Positions 9,812 through 18,270 of a DNA stretch of 64,000 nucleotides are shown here, piece after piece. Both the position numbers and the translations under genes were made by a program. The notes under the pieces are model-generated. The model was not told where the DNA came from. It worked only from the letters and a program-made list of their open reading frames with translations, and searched no databases. Numbering within the stretch: position 1 is the first letter of the stretch; every line of letters starts with the position of its first letter. The stretch is from positions 7,352,501 through 7,416,500 of the forward strand of contig NZ_JAUSZA010000001.1 of assembly GCF_030817215.1 (NCBI RefSeq), given 5' to 3'. The stretch is from Paenibacillus sp. V4I3. GTDB lineage: Bacteria; Bacillota; Bacilli; Paenibacillales; NBRC-103111.

Positions 9812-9870
9812 ATTATAATACACCCATTATGTTAGAGAACTGTAACAGGAATGTTCCAATTGTGTTACAA
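9812..9870 (-). promoter_or_regulatory. Conserved promoter region of small RNA copy 1
   Basis: The -10 TATAAT lies at 9817-9812, with a weak -35-like GTTCTC 17 bp upstream. Further upstream TGTTACA (9848-9842) and TGTAACA (near 9868-9862) form an inverted repeat. The upstream CTGTTA box and the CAATTG block are kept at the same distance from the -10 in the second copy at 24933-24992, although the second arm of the repeat is degraded there. That spacing suggests a regulator site. Confidence 0.5.
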
Positions 9871-9959
9871 AAAAAGGCGATTCCATTCAAATGGCTTTTT
9901 TTGTATGCACTTTTGTACATACTACAGAAAGTAAATCTTTAGGAATAGGAGTCAAACAA

Positions 9960-11231
9960 GTGAAAGTTGAAGACGCCATTGTGGAACAGATTAGACAGCA
10001 AGCTGTGCAGCTGAGCACCCCCGAAGATTTGGATGTATTAGTAGAAGCAATCGGAGACAAGAAGTACGTTTTACTCGGTGAGGCAACGCATGGTACATCG
10101 GAATTTTATAAGCTTCGCATGGAGCTGAGCCGTAAATTGATTGAAACGAAAGGTTTTTCTTTTATTGCTGTCGAGGGCGACTGGCCGTCCTGTTATGAGA
10201 TTAACCGCTATGTGAAGCAGTACAAGGATGCAAAGCCGAGCTCCCGCGAGGTCATGGAAACTTTTAATCGTTGGCCGACGTGGATGTGGGCCAATGAAGA
10301 GGTTGGAGAGTTGATGGAGTGGCTTAACCAGCACAATGCAAATAAGCTGATGGAAGAGCGAGTCGGGTTTTACGGTTTAGACGTCTACAGTTTATGGGAG
10401 TCCCTAGAAGAGATCGAACGTTATTTACAGGAAAAAGGCACACCTGAGCAGTTAGCTATGGCGCGGAAGGCATTTGAGTGCTTCGACTCTTATGAGAAGG
10501 AGGGGCAAAATTACGGGGTTTCGGCGGCTTTTTACGGCGAAAGCTGCCAAGATGAGGTTGTGAAGCTGCTTCAAGCGCTTCACGCGAAACGCGTGCGGTA
10601 CGAAGAAGACAGCGAAGCAGCGCTTAGCGCGGAATTGAACGCGCTTGTTGCTGTGAACGCTGAGGATTACTACCGCACCATGGTTCGTCACGACGCGGAA
10701 TCGTGGAACGTCCGCGACCGACACATGGTCGAGGCGCTGCGCCGCCTCGTCAACCACCACGGCCCAGACGCCAAAGTCATCGTCTGGGAGCACAACACGC
10801 ACGTCGGCGACGCGCGTGCAACAGATATGTTGGCCGACGGTATGGTGAACGTCGGCCAGCTCGTGCGCGAAGCGCACGGCGAAGCCGATGTGTTCGCTAT
10901 CGGCTTCGGCACTTACCGCGGCACGGTCATCGCCGCGACATCCTGGGGCGCGCCGATGGCGACGATGCAAGTGCCACCTGCCCAGCCGGGCAGCTGGGAG
11001 GAGCTCATGCATCGCGCCGGCGCGCATGATCAGATCCTCCTGCTCAGCAAGGAGGATCCGATTCTCGGGCACGAGGTGCTGGGGCACCGTGCCATCGGGG
11101 TCGTGTACCGCCCTGGTCATGAGAGAGGGAATTATGTTCCCTCTCTTATGGCTCGGCGGTACGACGCCTTCGTGCATGTGGATGAAAGCCATGCGCTTCA
11201 TCCGCTAACCATAAAAAAAGTGCTTGTGTGA
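9960..11231 (+). CDS. Erythromycin esterase family protein
   Basis: 423 aa from the GTG at 9960, chosen because GGAG lies about 8 nt before it; an upstream in-frame ATG at 9891 has no ribosome binding site and would begin in a hairpin. The erythromycin-esterase fold is shown by LGEATHGTSEFYKLR with its catalytic-region Glu-His pair, IAVEGDWPS and a second active-site region around VIVWEHNTHVGDARATDM. Relatives include macrolide esterases and many enzymes of unknown role, so resistance should not be assumed. Base composition shifts sharply inside the gene: by hand count G+C is about 45% at 10081-10140 but 65% at 10741-10800. Confidence 0.88.
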   Translation: MKVEDAIVEQIRQQAVQLSTPEDLDVLVEAIGDKKYVLLGEATHGTSEFYKLRMELSRKLIETKGFSFIAVEGDWPSCYEINRYVKQYKDAKPSSREVMETFNRWPTWMWANEEVGELMEWLNQHNANKLMEERVGFYGLDVYSLWESLEEIERYLQEKGTPEQLAMARKAFECFDSYEKEGQNYGVSAAFYGESCQDEVVKLLQALHAKRVRYEEDSEAALSAELNALVAVNAEDYYRTMVRHDAESWNVRDRHMVEALRRLVNHHGPDAKVIVWEHNTHVGDARATDMLADGMVNVGQLVREAHGEADVFAIGFGTYRGTVIAATSWGAPMATMQVPPAQPGSWEELMHRAGAHDQILLLSKEDPILGHEVLGHRAIGVVYRPGHERGNYVPSLMARRYDAFVHVDESHALHPLTIKKVLV

Positions 11232-11246
11232 ATTCACACAAGCACT
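11219..11246 (-). terminator. Terminator overlapping the 3' end of the esterase-like gene
   Basis: A perfect 12-bp palindrome (AGTGCTTGTGTG, AATT loop) runs from 11219 to 11246. On the minus strand it is followed by seven T, so it terminates transcripts coming from the sugar isomerase gene. On the plus strand no T-run follows. Its left arm contains the last codons and the stop of the esterase-like gene. Confidence 0.8.
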
Positions 11247-11324
11247 ACCTCCCAAAAGCCTATCCGCCGATGCAAAACACTATTTCGAGGCCTAAATCAA
11301 GCTCAGTTCCTATACATAACTAAT

Positions 11325-11446
11325 GTTGTACGAAATTCGCATAAAAGTGGCCTTTTTAGTATGAAATACGGCTAAATTGTTGTATCAAATACAACATCTT
11401 CAGCTTGGAAGGAAGATATCAAGGATATTGTTGTACAGCGTACAAC
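11325..11446. repeat. GTTGTA-N5-TACAAC palindrome array, locus A
   Basis: Two full palindromes, GTTGTA-N5-TACAAC, lie at 11379-11395 and 11430-11446; a half site with a degraded right arm lies at 11325-11341. Starts are 54 and 51 bp apart. The same element forms arrays at 32325-32510 and 45145-45327. The array fills the gap between the convergent esterase-like and isomerase genes. Confidence 0.8.
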
Positions 11447-11455
11447 TTATGGCTT

Positions 11456-12208
11456 TCACTTGTCATTAATAAGACGTTTTAACCCAATACTCGGTTCCTC
11501 CAGAGGAAAATACTCTAAACCGATATGCCCAGTGAAGCCGGTTTCATCAATGGCCTTGAAAATCTGCTCGTAATTCAACTCGCCGTTACTCAGCTCATGC
11601 CGCCCCGGATTACCAGCTGCATGAAAATGGCCTATCCAAGCCATATTTTCACGAATATTCGTAATAAGATGACCTTCGGTAATTTGTTGGTGATAAATAT
11701 CGAACAGCACCTTCACATGCTGGCTCCCCACCTGCTTCACAATATCGAATGCTTCTTCAGATGAAGCTAAGAAATATCCTTGATGGTTCACAAGTGTATT
11801 CAGCGGCTCTACCAATAATGTTATCCCTTCCCGCTCCAATAACGGCACGCATGCTTTTAGTCCATCAATCAATGATTGACGCTGCACTTCTCTGGGCACG
11901 CCTTCTAATTCCTGACCCACTTGCGAAATGAGCTGAGAGCAATTCAAGCTCTTCGCTGCCGCAATGGATTCGGTAAGTCCAACTATATAAGTTTCACGCA
12001 TGGTTTCATCGACTAAGCTCACAAATTTGGTACAAAAGGCAGCAACCGAAACACCAGCATCCTTCACAACATGCGCGACTTCATCCAAATCTTTATTCCA
12101 CCACGCCCAAAATTCAATCGTATCATAGCCAATTCGCTTCACTTCCTTAACACTTTGAGCAAAATCATGCTTGCTATAAACCGCATCCATACAAACGGAG
12201 AGCCTCAT
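11456..12208 (-). CDS. Sugar phosphate isomerase/epimerase (hydroxypyruvate isomerase-like TIM barrel)
   Basis: 250 aa, starting at the ATG at 12208 with an AAGAAGG ribosome binding site 6 nt upstream; longer in-frame starts lack one. The AP-endonuclease-2-type TIM barrel has metal-binding residues in LLVEPLN, VLFDIYHQQ, IGHFHAAGNPGRHE and IGLEYFP, a set typical of hydroxypyruvate isomerase (Hyi) relatives that interconvert hydroxypyruvate and tartronate semialdehyde or related sugars. It stands alone, so its pathway is not shown by neighbours. Confidence 0.82.
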   Translation of the reverse strand: MRLSVCMDAVYSKHDFAQSVKEVKRIGYDTIEFWAWWNKDLDEVAHVVKDAGVSVAAFCTKFVSLVDETMRETYIVGLTESIAAAKSLNCSQLISQVGQELEGVPREVQRQSLIDGLKACVPLLEREGITLLVEPLNTLVNHQGYFLASSEEAFDIVKQVGSQHVKVLFDIYHQQITEGHLITNIRENMAWIGHFHAAGNPGRHELSNGELNYEQIFKAIDETGFTGHIGLEYFPLEEPSIGLKRLINDK

Positions 12209-12323
12209 TGTCATCCTTCTTTCCAAATATACGTTATTTGTGCTAGGGACCAAGCATTTCTGAACTTTCACTATTGTATGGTAAAATTAAGCAGATGAAA
12301 ATATGACCCAAGGAGTTTTACTA

Positions 12324-13274
12324 ATGATTCGTTCCCTTGCTATTACCATGGACTTCAATGTGCTCCATAATGTCCCCTTCGAGGAGCTTCTAGGCCCGAA
12401 CATTAAGTGGTATTGGGTCGACTTTCATAATCCGAGCGAAGAGGAAGCGCTGCATCTGAAAGAGCATTTCCATTTTCATCCGTTGGCCATAGAGGACTGC
12501 TTTTTCTTACTGCAACGACCGAAGATGGATCACTATGAGAACGTTCACTTTTTTGTGATGCATGGGATTAATGCGATGACACTGGATGCTGAAGAAGTGG
12601 ATATGTTTCTGGGAAGCAATTACATTGTGACCTTTCATTTGCATGAATCAAGGGAAATTGAGGATGCTTGGAGCCGAATTTCAGAACAAGAACATTTGCG
12701 GAATGAAGGTCATATTTATGCGGCTTATTTAATTCTTGATAATTTGGTGGATCAATATTTCCCAAGTGTTTACCAAATCGAAGATCAATTGGATGATATC
12801 GAGAACAATTTTGATGCCGAATCGATTGAAGTCTTAATGAAACATATTTTTGATATTCGGGCCAAATTGTTAAAATTACGCCGCACCATCGTGCCCATGC
12901 GTGACTTGCTGTACAGGGTCATCAATACAGATCGTATCGAGCATCTCCGTGAGCAGCTCGTCTTTTTCACGGACATCCATGATCATCTGCTCAAGTTGTC
13001 TGAAATGATTGATTCAAACCGCGACATGACGGCTGATATGAGGGATAGTTACATCTCCCTGAATTCAAACCGAATGAATACCATCATGAAAACGTTGACC
13101 GTAATCACGACGATCTTCATGCCATTAACGTTCATTGCTGGTCTTTATGGGATGAATTTCGCTTATATGCCTGAACTGAAGTGGCACGGGGGTTATTTTG
13201 GAATTCTCTTGATCATGTTCGGAATTGGATTCGGCATGTTCGCTTGGTTTTGGAAAAAGGGCTGGTTTAAATAG
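12324..13274 (+). CDS. corA: CorA-family magnesium/divalent cation transporter
   Basis: 316 aa from the ATG at 12324, which has AAGGAG 8 nt before it; the earlier ATG at 12303 has none. A large cytoplasmic funnel domain is followed by two C-terminal membrane helices, the first ending in the selectivity motif YGMN. The charged C-terminal WFWKKGWFK is typical. It forms a homopentameric Mg2+/Co2+ channel. Its stop codon overlaps the end of the reversed AraC remnant downstream. Confidence 0.92.
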   Translation: MIRSLAITMDFNVLHNVPFEELLGPNIKWYWVDFHNPSEEEALHLKEHFHFHPLAIEDCFFLLQRPKMDHYENVHFFVMHGINAMTLDAEEVDMFLGSNYIVTFHLHESREIEDAWSRISEQEHLRNEGHIYAAYLILDNLVDQYFPSVYQIEDQLDDIENNFDAESIEVLMKHIFDIRAKLLKLRRTIVPMRDLLYRVINTDRIEHLREQLVFFTDIHDHLLKLSEMIDSNRDMTADMRDSYISLNSNRMNTIMKTLTVITTIFMPLTFIAGLYGMNFAYMPELKWHGGYFGILLIMFGIGFGMFAWFWKKGWFK

Positions 13275-13401
13275 AAGACCTTACTGATTCTGAGCAATGC
13301 TCATCACGGCATTCCTTCCTAAAGCCAGCAGGCGAAACCCCCACTTTTTTCTTAAAAGCTCGACTGAAGGCATGAATACCGGAAAATCCTAATTGATAAG
13401 C
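13267..13401 (-). pseudogene. Remnant of an AraC-family regulator (C-terminal helix-turn-helix)
   Basis: Reading the minus strand from 13401 gives AYQLGFSGIHAFSRAFKKKV, then GVSPAGFRKE and a stop at 13267. This is the second recognition helix of an AraC protein. There is no start, and an upstream in-frame TGA precedes it, so only about 44 codons survive. It abuts the GH172 remnant, so a regulator-hydrolase pair appears to have decayed together. Confidence 0.75.
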
Positions 13402-13533
13402 TCACAGAAAGAATCCTTCCTTTTCAGCAATAATGGTTAACTTTTAACTAACTTTGGCTAAATGAACGCGCTTACCTTCATTATATAATGTTTTCAAGTT
13501 CGCATAACAATAATGATAAAGGTGGATGTTCCT

Positions 13534-14290
13534 ATGTCGCAAAATCAAGGCTTTATTCATGAACTCTCTGTAGCTCCATACCTGACACAAGGTCGAACTC
13601 GCTGGATCACGGCAGAGAATCCGACCGGTGAGAAGGGACACGGCGGGAAAGCAGCAAGCAATTTAGGTATTGCTCGCAAAGGCAGGCCATGCATCACTTT
13701 ACCTCAAGGAGAAACAGTCGTTCTGGCCGATATTCAAGGAACTGGCATCCACGATCGAGAATCAACACGCCGAGGATATTCACGGCTTCTTCTATCAATT
13801 TCATTATACGCTTGTAGATTCGCTCCCTGAGAAAACGGCTTACTTTCACGCCCAATATGTCGGTACCTATTTGGCATGGGCAGCCTTAGAACGTTATTGG
13901 TGGGGCGAGGTGGAAATTAAATTTTATTTGGACGGAGATGAAGAATGGCCAACTCTCTGCGGGACGGGGACGGAGGATTACTTCGGTGGAGCCTGGTGCT
14001 TTTACGAAAAAGAAAACGGGATCCCCGTCGAGGTGTCATACAGCACTCCCTATCTAGGATACCCATACTATTCCAAATCGGATACGACCCTCAAAGAGAA
14101 GTTTGGTGAAGATTCCGTGCCTATGCATGGACTGTATCGCTGGCATCTTCCAGACCCCATCCATTTCGAGAGCGATCTGCGCGTCACGATTCAACAGATT
14201 GGACTTTCCTCCGTTGCCTATTGGTATCAGATGGAGCCTCATGCGGATTTCCCCATACTGCTTCCCGTTCACCGGAGATGGCCGCGATAG
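13534..14290 (+). pseudogene. Decayed GH172 (DUF2961) glycoside hydrolase gene
   Basis: The N-terminus has the family pattern ITAENPTGEKGHGGKA and VLADIQGTGI after an ATG with an AAAGGTGG site. The frame then changes near 13750; the rest (FYQFHYTLVDSLPEKTAYFH, ALERYWWGE, CGTGTEDYFGGAW, DLRVTIQQIG, VAYWYQMEPHADFP) reads in a second frame. Compared with family members of about 360 residues, at least two internal stretches are missing, one after GTGI and one after FHAQY. Multiple deletions plus a frameshift make this a true pseudogene rather than a sequencing error. It is convergent with the second sugar ABC operon. Confidence 0.85.
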
Positions 14291-14521
14291 TGAACACGCC
14301 AAATTATTTGCAGGCCTAGCTCATCACATGTAGATGCATACACCGTTTTAATTCCGATCGGTGAGCACCACCTCAGAATATAACCGTTTTCACAGAAGGC
14401 GTCTTTGACGTAAGAAATGATTTTTTATCGAAAACAACGATGGCGGGGAGCGTACACAGTAAAGGGCCGACTTCCAGAACTATTCGCTGGATTGTCGACC
14501 CCATTTATCGATTATACAAAT

Positions 14522-16174
14522 CTACTTCTTCTTCGCATCATAGGCAGCTTGGTAAATTTCCAGATAACGCTTCAGGTTCATATTATCCAAATTTTTCAGA
14601 TAGCCGTCCCATTCTTTCTCCAGATTTGCATCCCCGATGATGAAACGCGCGGTCATCTCTTTGACATGATCAGTAATCGTCTTCTCGAGATCAGCTAGCT
14701 CCATCGCCTGCTCGTTCGTGAAGAACAGCTGCGGTAGAACAGTATCCAGCTTCTGCTTATAAGGCTCGTACTTGTTTTTCGTTTCATTGTACAAAATAAC
14801 TTCCAATGGGTTTTTCGGATCGGCAACCAAGCCTAAGCGGAAATCGTTCGTTCTAAGCGACGGCCCGGTTTGTGCCCATTTCACATTTTGCACATTGGGC
14901 AGCTTGGCGTCGGTATATTTCCAGATGGCCTGCTTGCCATTGATGCCGAGCTCACCTTGAGCCGCATTTTTCCATTCTATATCCGGACGTCCTTCTGTGT
15001 TGCGCAGTGTCATCTCCTGAGTGTACATCAGATCTGCCAGACGGAAGGCGGCTTCTGGATTTTTACTCGCTTTCGTAATGACGTAACGCCCTTGTGAGAC
15101 GCTATTCGTGTACGGCGCAACTTGTAAGCCTTTCGGCCCTTTGAGCACTGGAACAGCGGTAACTTCAAGCCATCTTCCGCTCGGTCCGTTAAAAGCTGTA
15201 AACGTCCCATTATGCTGGGCTATCGCCGCGCCCAATATATTAATGTTGGGATTTTCCCCCATTTGCTTCGCCTGATCCCGATCCTGTGTGAAGGACTGCG
15301 GCGCGATCAAACCTTCGGCATATAGCTTGTTCAGGTACTTTAGGCCCTCTTGCCATTCCGGCTTATTATAAGGCACATCGACCTTGCCGTTATTAAGGTA
15401 CAATCGGTTGGTACTATTAGGATTTAGAATAAAAGCATTCATAAGAAACGAATCGATATTGACGGCAGGTCCAACCGCTGCACCTGCAAGCGGAATCTCA
15501 TCTGCTTTTCCATTGCCGTTCGGATCCTTCGTTTTAAAATCCTTTAGCACCTTGTATAGCTCATCCGTCGTTGTTGGCACAGCCAGCCCCAATTTATCGA
15601 GCCATGGCTTGTAAATCCACATTTTTTGGGACATGGAGCAATGGAAACACTCGTTCACAAGCGGCAGCCCGTATATTTTACCGCCTGGCGCTGTAATCGC
15701 ATCTTTCACTCCTTCAACCTGCTCAAACATCTTCTTGGTTTCGACGCCATACTTATCAATAAAAGGCTTTAAATCGAGGAAATCGCCTTGGCTGCCATAG
15801 ATCAGCTGTTGTGTAGGGCTAACGTCAAAACCCATGATCACATCAGGCAAATCTCCGCTTCCGAGCACCAGATTAAGCTTTTCTACCGCCGATTTCTCCG
15901 GGGCAACATCCCACACGATATGAATGTTCGTCTTCTCCTCCAGATACTTCGTATATTCATTTGTCGCAAAATCTTCAACAAAAGAGCTTCCTTTTACAAG
16001 CACCTTTAAGGTTGTTTTTTCCTTTGTGATAGGTAATTCCCCTGCCGCAGTCACCCGGTCCTCTGACACTTTAGGGGCCGCATCTGATTGCGCTGCTTCT
16101 TTATCTGAACAACCGCTTAAAATTGAGACTGTACACAAAGCTAGCCCTAAGCTTACTACCATCCATTTTTTCAT
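14522..16174 (-). CDS. Extracellular sugar-binding lipoprotein, LplA-like
   Basis: 550 aa. The signal peptide ends with lipobox LSGC (Cys22). The long two-lobed family-1 solute-binding protein has PNGNGKADEIPL near residue 215, a segment common in LplA-type proteins of Paenibacillus and Bacillus that bind complex oligosaccharides. It is the third gene after the LplB- and YtcP/LplC-type permeases, with gaps of about 25 and 50 bp. No ATPase is encoded here. Confidence 0.92.
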   Translation of the reverse strand: MKKWMVVSLGLALCTVSILSGCSDKEAAQSDAAPKVSEDRVTAAGELPITKEKTTLKVLVKGSSFVEDFATNEYTKYLEEKTNIHIVWDVAPEKSAVEKLNLVLGSGDLPDVIMGFDVSPTQQLIYGSQGDFLDLKPFIDKYGVETKKMFEQVEGVKDAITAPGGKIYGLPLVNECFHCSMSQKMWIYKPWLDKLGLAVPTTTDELYKVLKDFKTKDPNGNGKADEIPLAGAAVGPAVNIDSFLMNAFILNPNSTNRLYLNNGKVDVPYNKPEWQEGLKYLNKLYAEGLIAPQSFTQDRDQAKQMGENPNINILGAAIAQHNGTFTAFNGPSGRWLEVTAVPVLKGPKGLQVAPYTNSVSQGRYVITKASKNPEAAFRLADLMYTQEMTLRNTEGRPDIEWKNAAQGELGINGKQAIWKYTDAKLPNVQNVKWAQTGPSLRTNDFRLGLVADPKNPLEVILYNETKNKYEPYKQKLDTVLPQLFFTNEQAMELADLEKTITDHVKEMTARFIIGDANLEKEWDGYLKNLDNMNLKRYLEIYQAAYDAKKK

Positions 16175-16225
16175 CTAAAAGAACCCTCCCTGGAATTTTT
16201 CATTAGAAAAATTTTCATTGAATGA

Positions 16226-17122
16226 CTAACCTTTCAACGAACCGATCATGACTCCCTTAACAAAATGCTTCTGTACAAAAGGGTAAATCATCATAAGTGG
16301 CAGCGACGAGACGACAATGAGAGAGTATTTAAGCAGTGCCCGTAGGCCCTCCCGATTCGCTTCCTGACCCAGATCGGACAGCATAGCGGAATCTACCTCA
16401 TTTTGAACGAGTATTTCCCTAAGTACAAGCTGTAATGGATAAAGGCTCGGCAGCTTCAAATAGATCAACGCATTAAAATATTGATTCCAATAACCTACCG
16501 CCGAATACAGGGTAATGACAGCAATGATCGGACCAGACAGCGGAATCACGACATGCCATACAAACTTGAAATCGTTACAGCCGTCTAACTGAGCGGCTTC
16601 CAGCAGTTCATCCGGTATCGTCGTTTTGAAATAAGTTCTCGTAATAATGACATTGAATACACTCATAGCCCCGGGCAAAATCATCGACCAGATCGTATTG
16701 AGCATGCCGAGATCTTTGACCAACAAGTAGCTCGGAATGAGCCCGCCAGAAAACATGGTGGTGAACACCAGCAAAAGCATGACGGCATTTTTCCCATACA
16801 AGTCTCTCCGTGCGAGCGGATATGCGGCCATAATCGTTAGTGCGACATTGATGACTGTACCCAGAACCGTATAAATAACGGAATTGCGAAACGAGCTCCA
16901 AATCAGCTTATGTTTAAATACAGCCTCATAACCGTCGAGTGTAGGTTGAACCGGCCATAGCCACACCTTCCCGGAGATAACCGCGTCTGGGCTGCTGAAG
17001 GATGCGCTTACAATAAACACAAGCGGATACATCACTACAATGAGAAATAAGGTAAGCACCGTGTAATTGATCACGTTAAACCAACGGTCATTGCTGGCTT
17101 CCCGAATGTTAGCTTGCTCCAT
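16226..17122 (-). CDS. Carbohydrate ABC transporter permease, LplC/YtcP type
   Basis: 298 aa with about six membrane helices. The EAA loop reads ELLEAAQLDGCNDFKFVWHV, and the C-terminus VKGVMIGSLKG is typical. It is paired with the LplB-type permease 25 bp upstream and the binding lipoprotein downstream. Confidence 0.92.
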   Translation of the reverse strand: MEQANIREASNDRWFNVINYTVLTLFLIVVMYPLVFIVSASFSSPDAVISGKVWLWPVQPTLDGYEAVFKHKLIWSSFRNSVIYTVLGTVINVALTIMAAYPLARRDLYGKNAVMLLLVFTTMFSGGLIPSYLLVKDLGMLNTIWSMILPGAMSVFNVIITRTYFKTTIPDELLEAAQLDGCNDFKFVWHVVIPLSGPIIAVITLYSAVGYWNQYFNALIYLKLPSLYPLQLVLREILVQNEVDSAMLSDLGQEANREGLRALLKYSLIVVSSLPLMMIYPFVQKHFVKGVMIGSLKG

Positions 17123-17146
17123 GATGACTTCCTCCCCTTGTCACTC

Positions 17147-18106
17147 TTACCATAGGCTTTCCTGCTTAGCTTTCTTGGCCATTTGGTTGACCGAGATCAG
17201 TAAAATCAAACCAATGACCGATTTGAATAAATTGATGGCCGTGGAATAAGAGTAATTCATCGCTTGGGAGGCAAGACCGACCTTATACACGAACGTATCA
17301 ATGACTTCAGAGGTACGCGAGTTAAGCGGATTTTGCAATAACAGCACCTTTTCAAAGCCCAGATCCAGAATATGTCCGGTGTTCAAAATAAGCAGAATAA
17401 TCATAACCGGAACGATGCTCGGCAGATCGATATGCAGCATGCGCTGAAATTTACTTGCTCCATCAATAACAGCCGCTTCATGCTGTGCGGGATCAACACC
17501 CGCTAAAGCAGCTAAATAAATGATGCAGGAAAAACCTACATTTTGCCAAATACCAGACCAGACATAGATCGAACTGAAATATTCCGGCTTGGCCATAAAA
17601 TTAATCGTTTTGAATCCCAATTGACCGAGCAGCATGTTCACTAGTCCATTGCGGGGGTCCAGCAGCTCTATGATGATACCTACCATCACGACGACGGATA
17701 TAAAATGGGGAGCATAAGTAATCAGTTGTACGGACTTTTTGAATAACTGGTTTTTCACATAATTCAAGGATAAGGCCAGAATAATCGGAAACGGAATCCC
17801 GGCAAGCAAGCTGTACAAGCTGATGATCAACGTGTTTTTCATCAATTTCACAAATTCATAAGAGTTGAAAAATCGGATGAAGTGCTTCATGCCGACCCAC
17901 TCGCTCCCAGCGACACCCTTGGATGCAATATAATCCTTGAAGGCAATCTGCGCCCCGTACATTGGATAATATTTAAACACAAGGACGTAGATGACTGGAA
18001 GCGCAAGCAAGGCATACAATTGCCAGCTTTTCTTCATTTGCTTCCTTGCGGCAAACAGCAGACTGCTTGCTCCCGTGCTTGCTTTGGTTAATACAACCTC
18101 TTTCAT
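17147..18106 (-). CDS. Carbohydrate ABC transporter permease, LplB type
   Basis: 319 aa with a basic N-terminus and about six membrane helices. The EAA-like loop (QHEAAVIDGASKFQRMLHID) and the YPMYGAQIAFKDY segment mark LplB proteins. The first gene of its operon. Its leader has AAAGGGGG (complement of 18118-18125) as the ribosome binding site and a cre site upstream. Confidence 0.92.
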   Translation of the reverse strand: MKEVVLTKASTGASSLLFAARKQMKKSWQLYALLALPVIYVLVFKYYPMYGAQIAFKDYIASKGVAGSEWVGMKHFIRFFNSYEFVKLMKNTLIISLYSLLAGIPFPIILALSLNYVKNQLFKKSVQLITYAPHFISVVVMVGIIIELLDPRNGLVNMLLGQLGFKTINFMAKPEYFSSIYVWSGIWQNVGFSCIIYLAALAGVDPAQHEAAVIDGASKFQRMLHIDLPSIVPVMIILLILNTGHILDLGFEKVLLLQNPLNSRTSEVIDTFVYKVGLASQAMNYSYSTAINLFKSVIGLILLISVNQMAKKAKQESLW

Positions 18107-18171
18107 TGTGCGCTCTTCCCCCTTTCAATTGATATCTTAACGATACAAGAAACCGCCGCAAGCCGTAAATT

Positions 18172-18185
18172 AGAAAGCGCTTTCT
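18172..18185 (-). promoter_or_regulatory. CcpA catabolite-responsive element (cre) upstream of lplB-like operon
   Basis: AGAAAGCGCTTTCT is a perfect palindrome matching the cre core NNAAAGCGCTTTNN. It lies about 65 bp upstream of the permease start, in the only sizeable gap between the regulator and the transporter operon. In related bacteria CcpA with HPr-Ser-P binds such sites to repress alternative sugar uptake. Confidence 0.7.
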
Positions 18186-18270
18186 TTATGTGCAATTATT
18201 AAGATTCATTCATGTGCACTTCTAAACGGATGTGCAAAAGTAAAGAATACGGCACAAAAGTGCCGCATTC

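Noticed and set aside
10452..11201. Long antisense and shifted frames within the esterase-like gene
   Set aside because: They arise from the high G+C of this block, lack ribosome binding sites, and resemble no known protein; the plus-strand gene has clear family motifs.
9960..11231. Calling the esterase-like gene a macrolide resistance gene
   Set aside because: The family is broad and mostly of unknown substrate; no resistance context is present.
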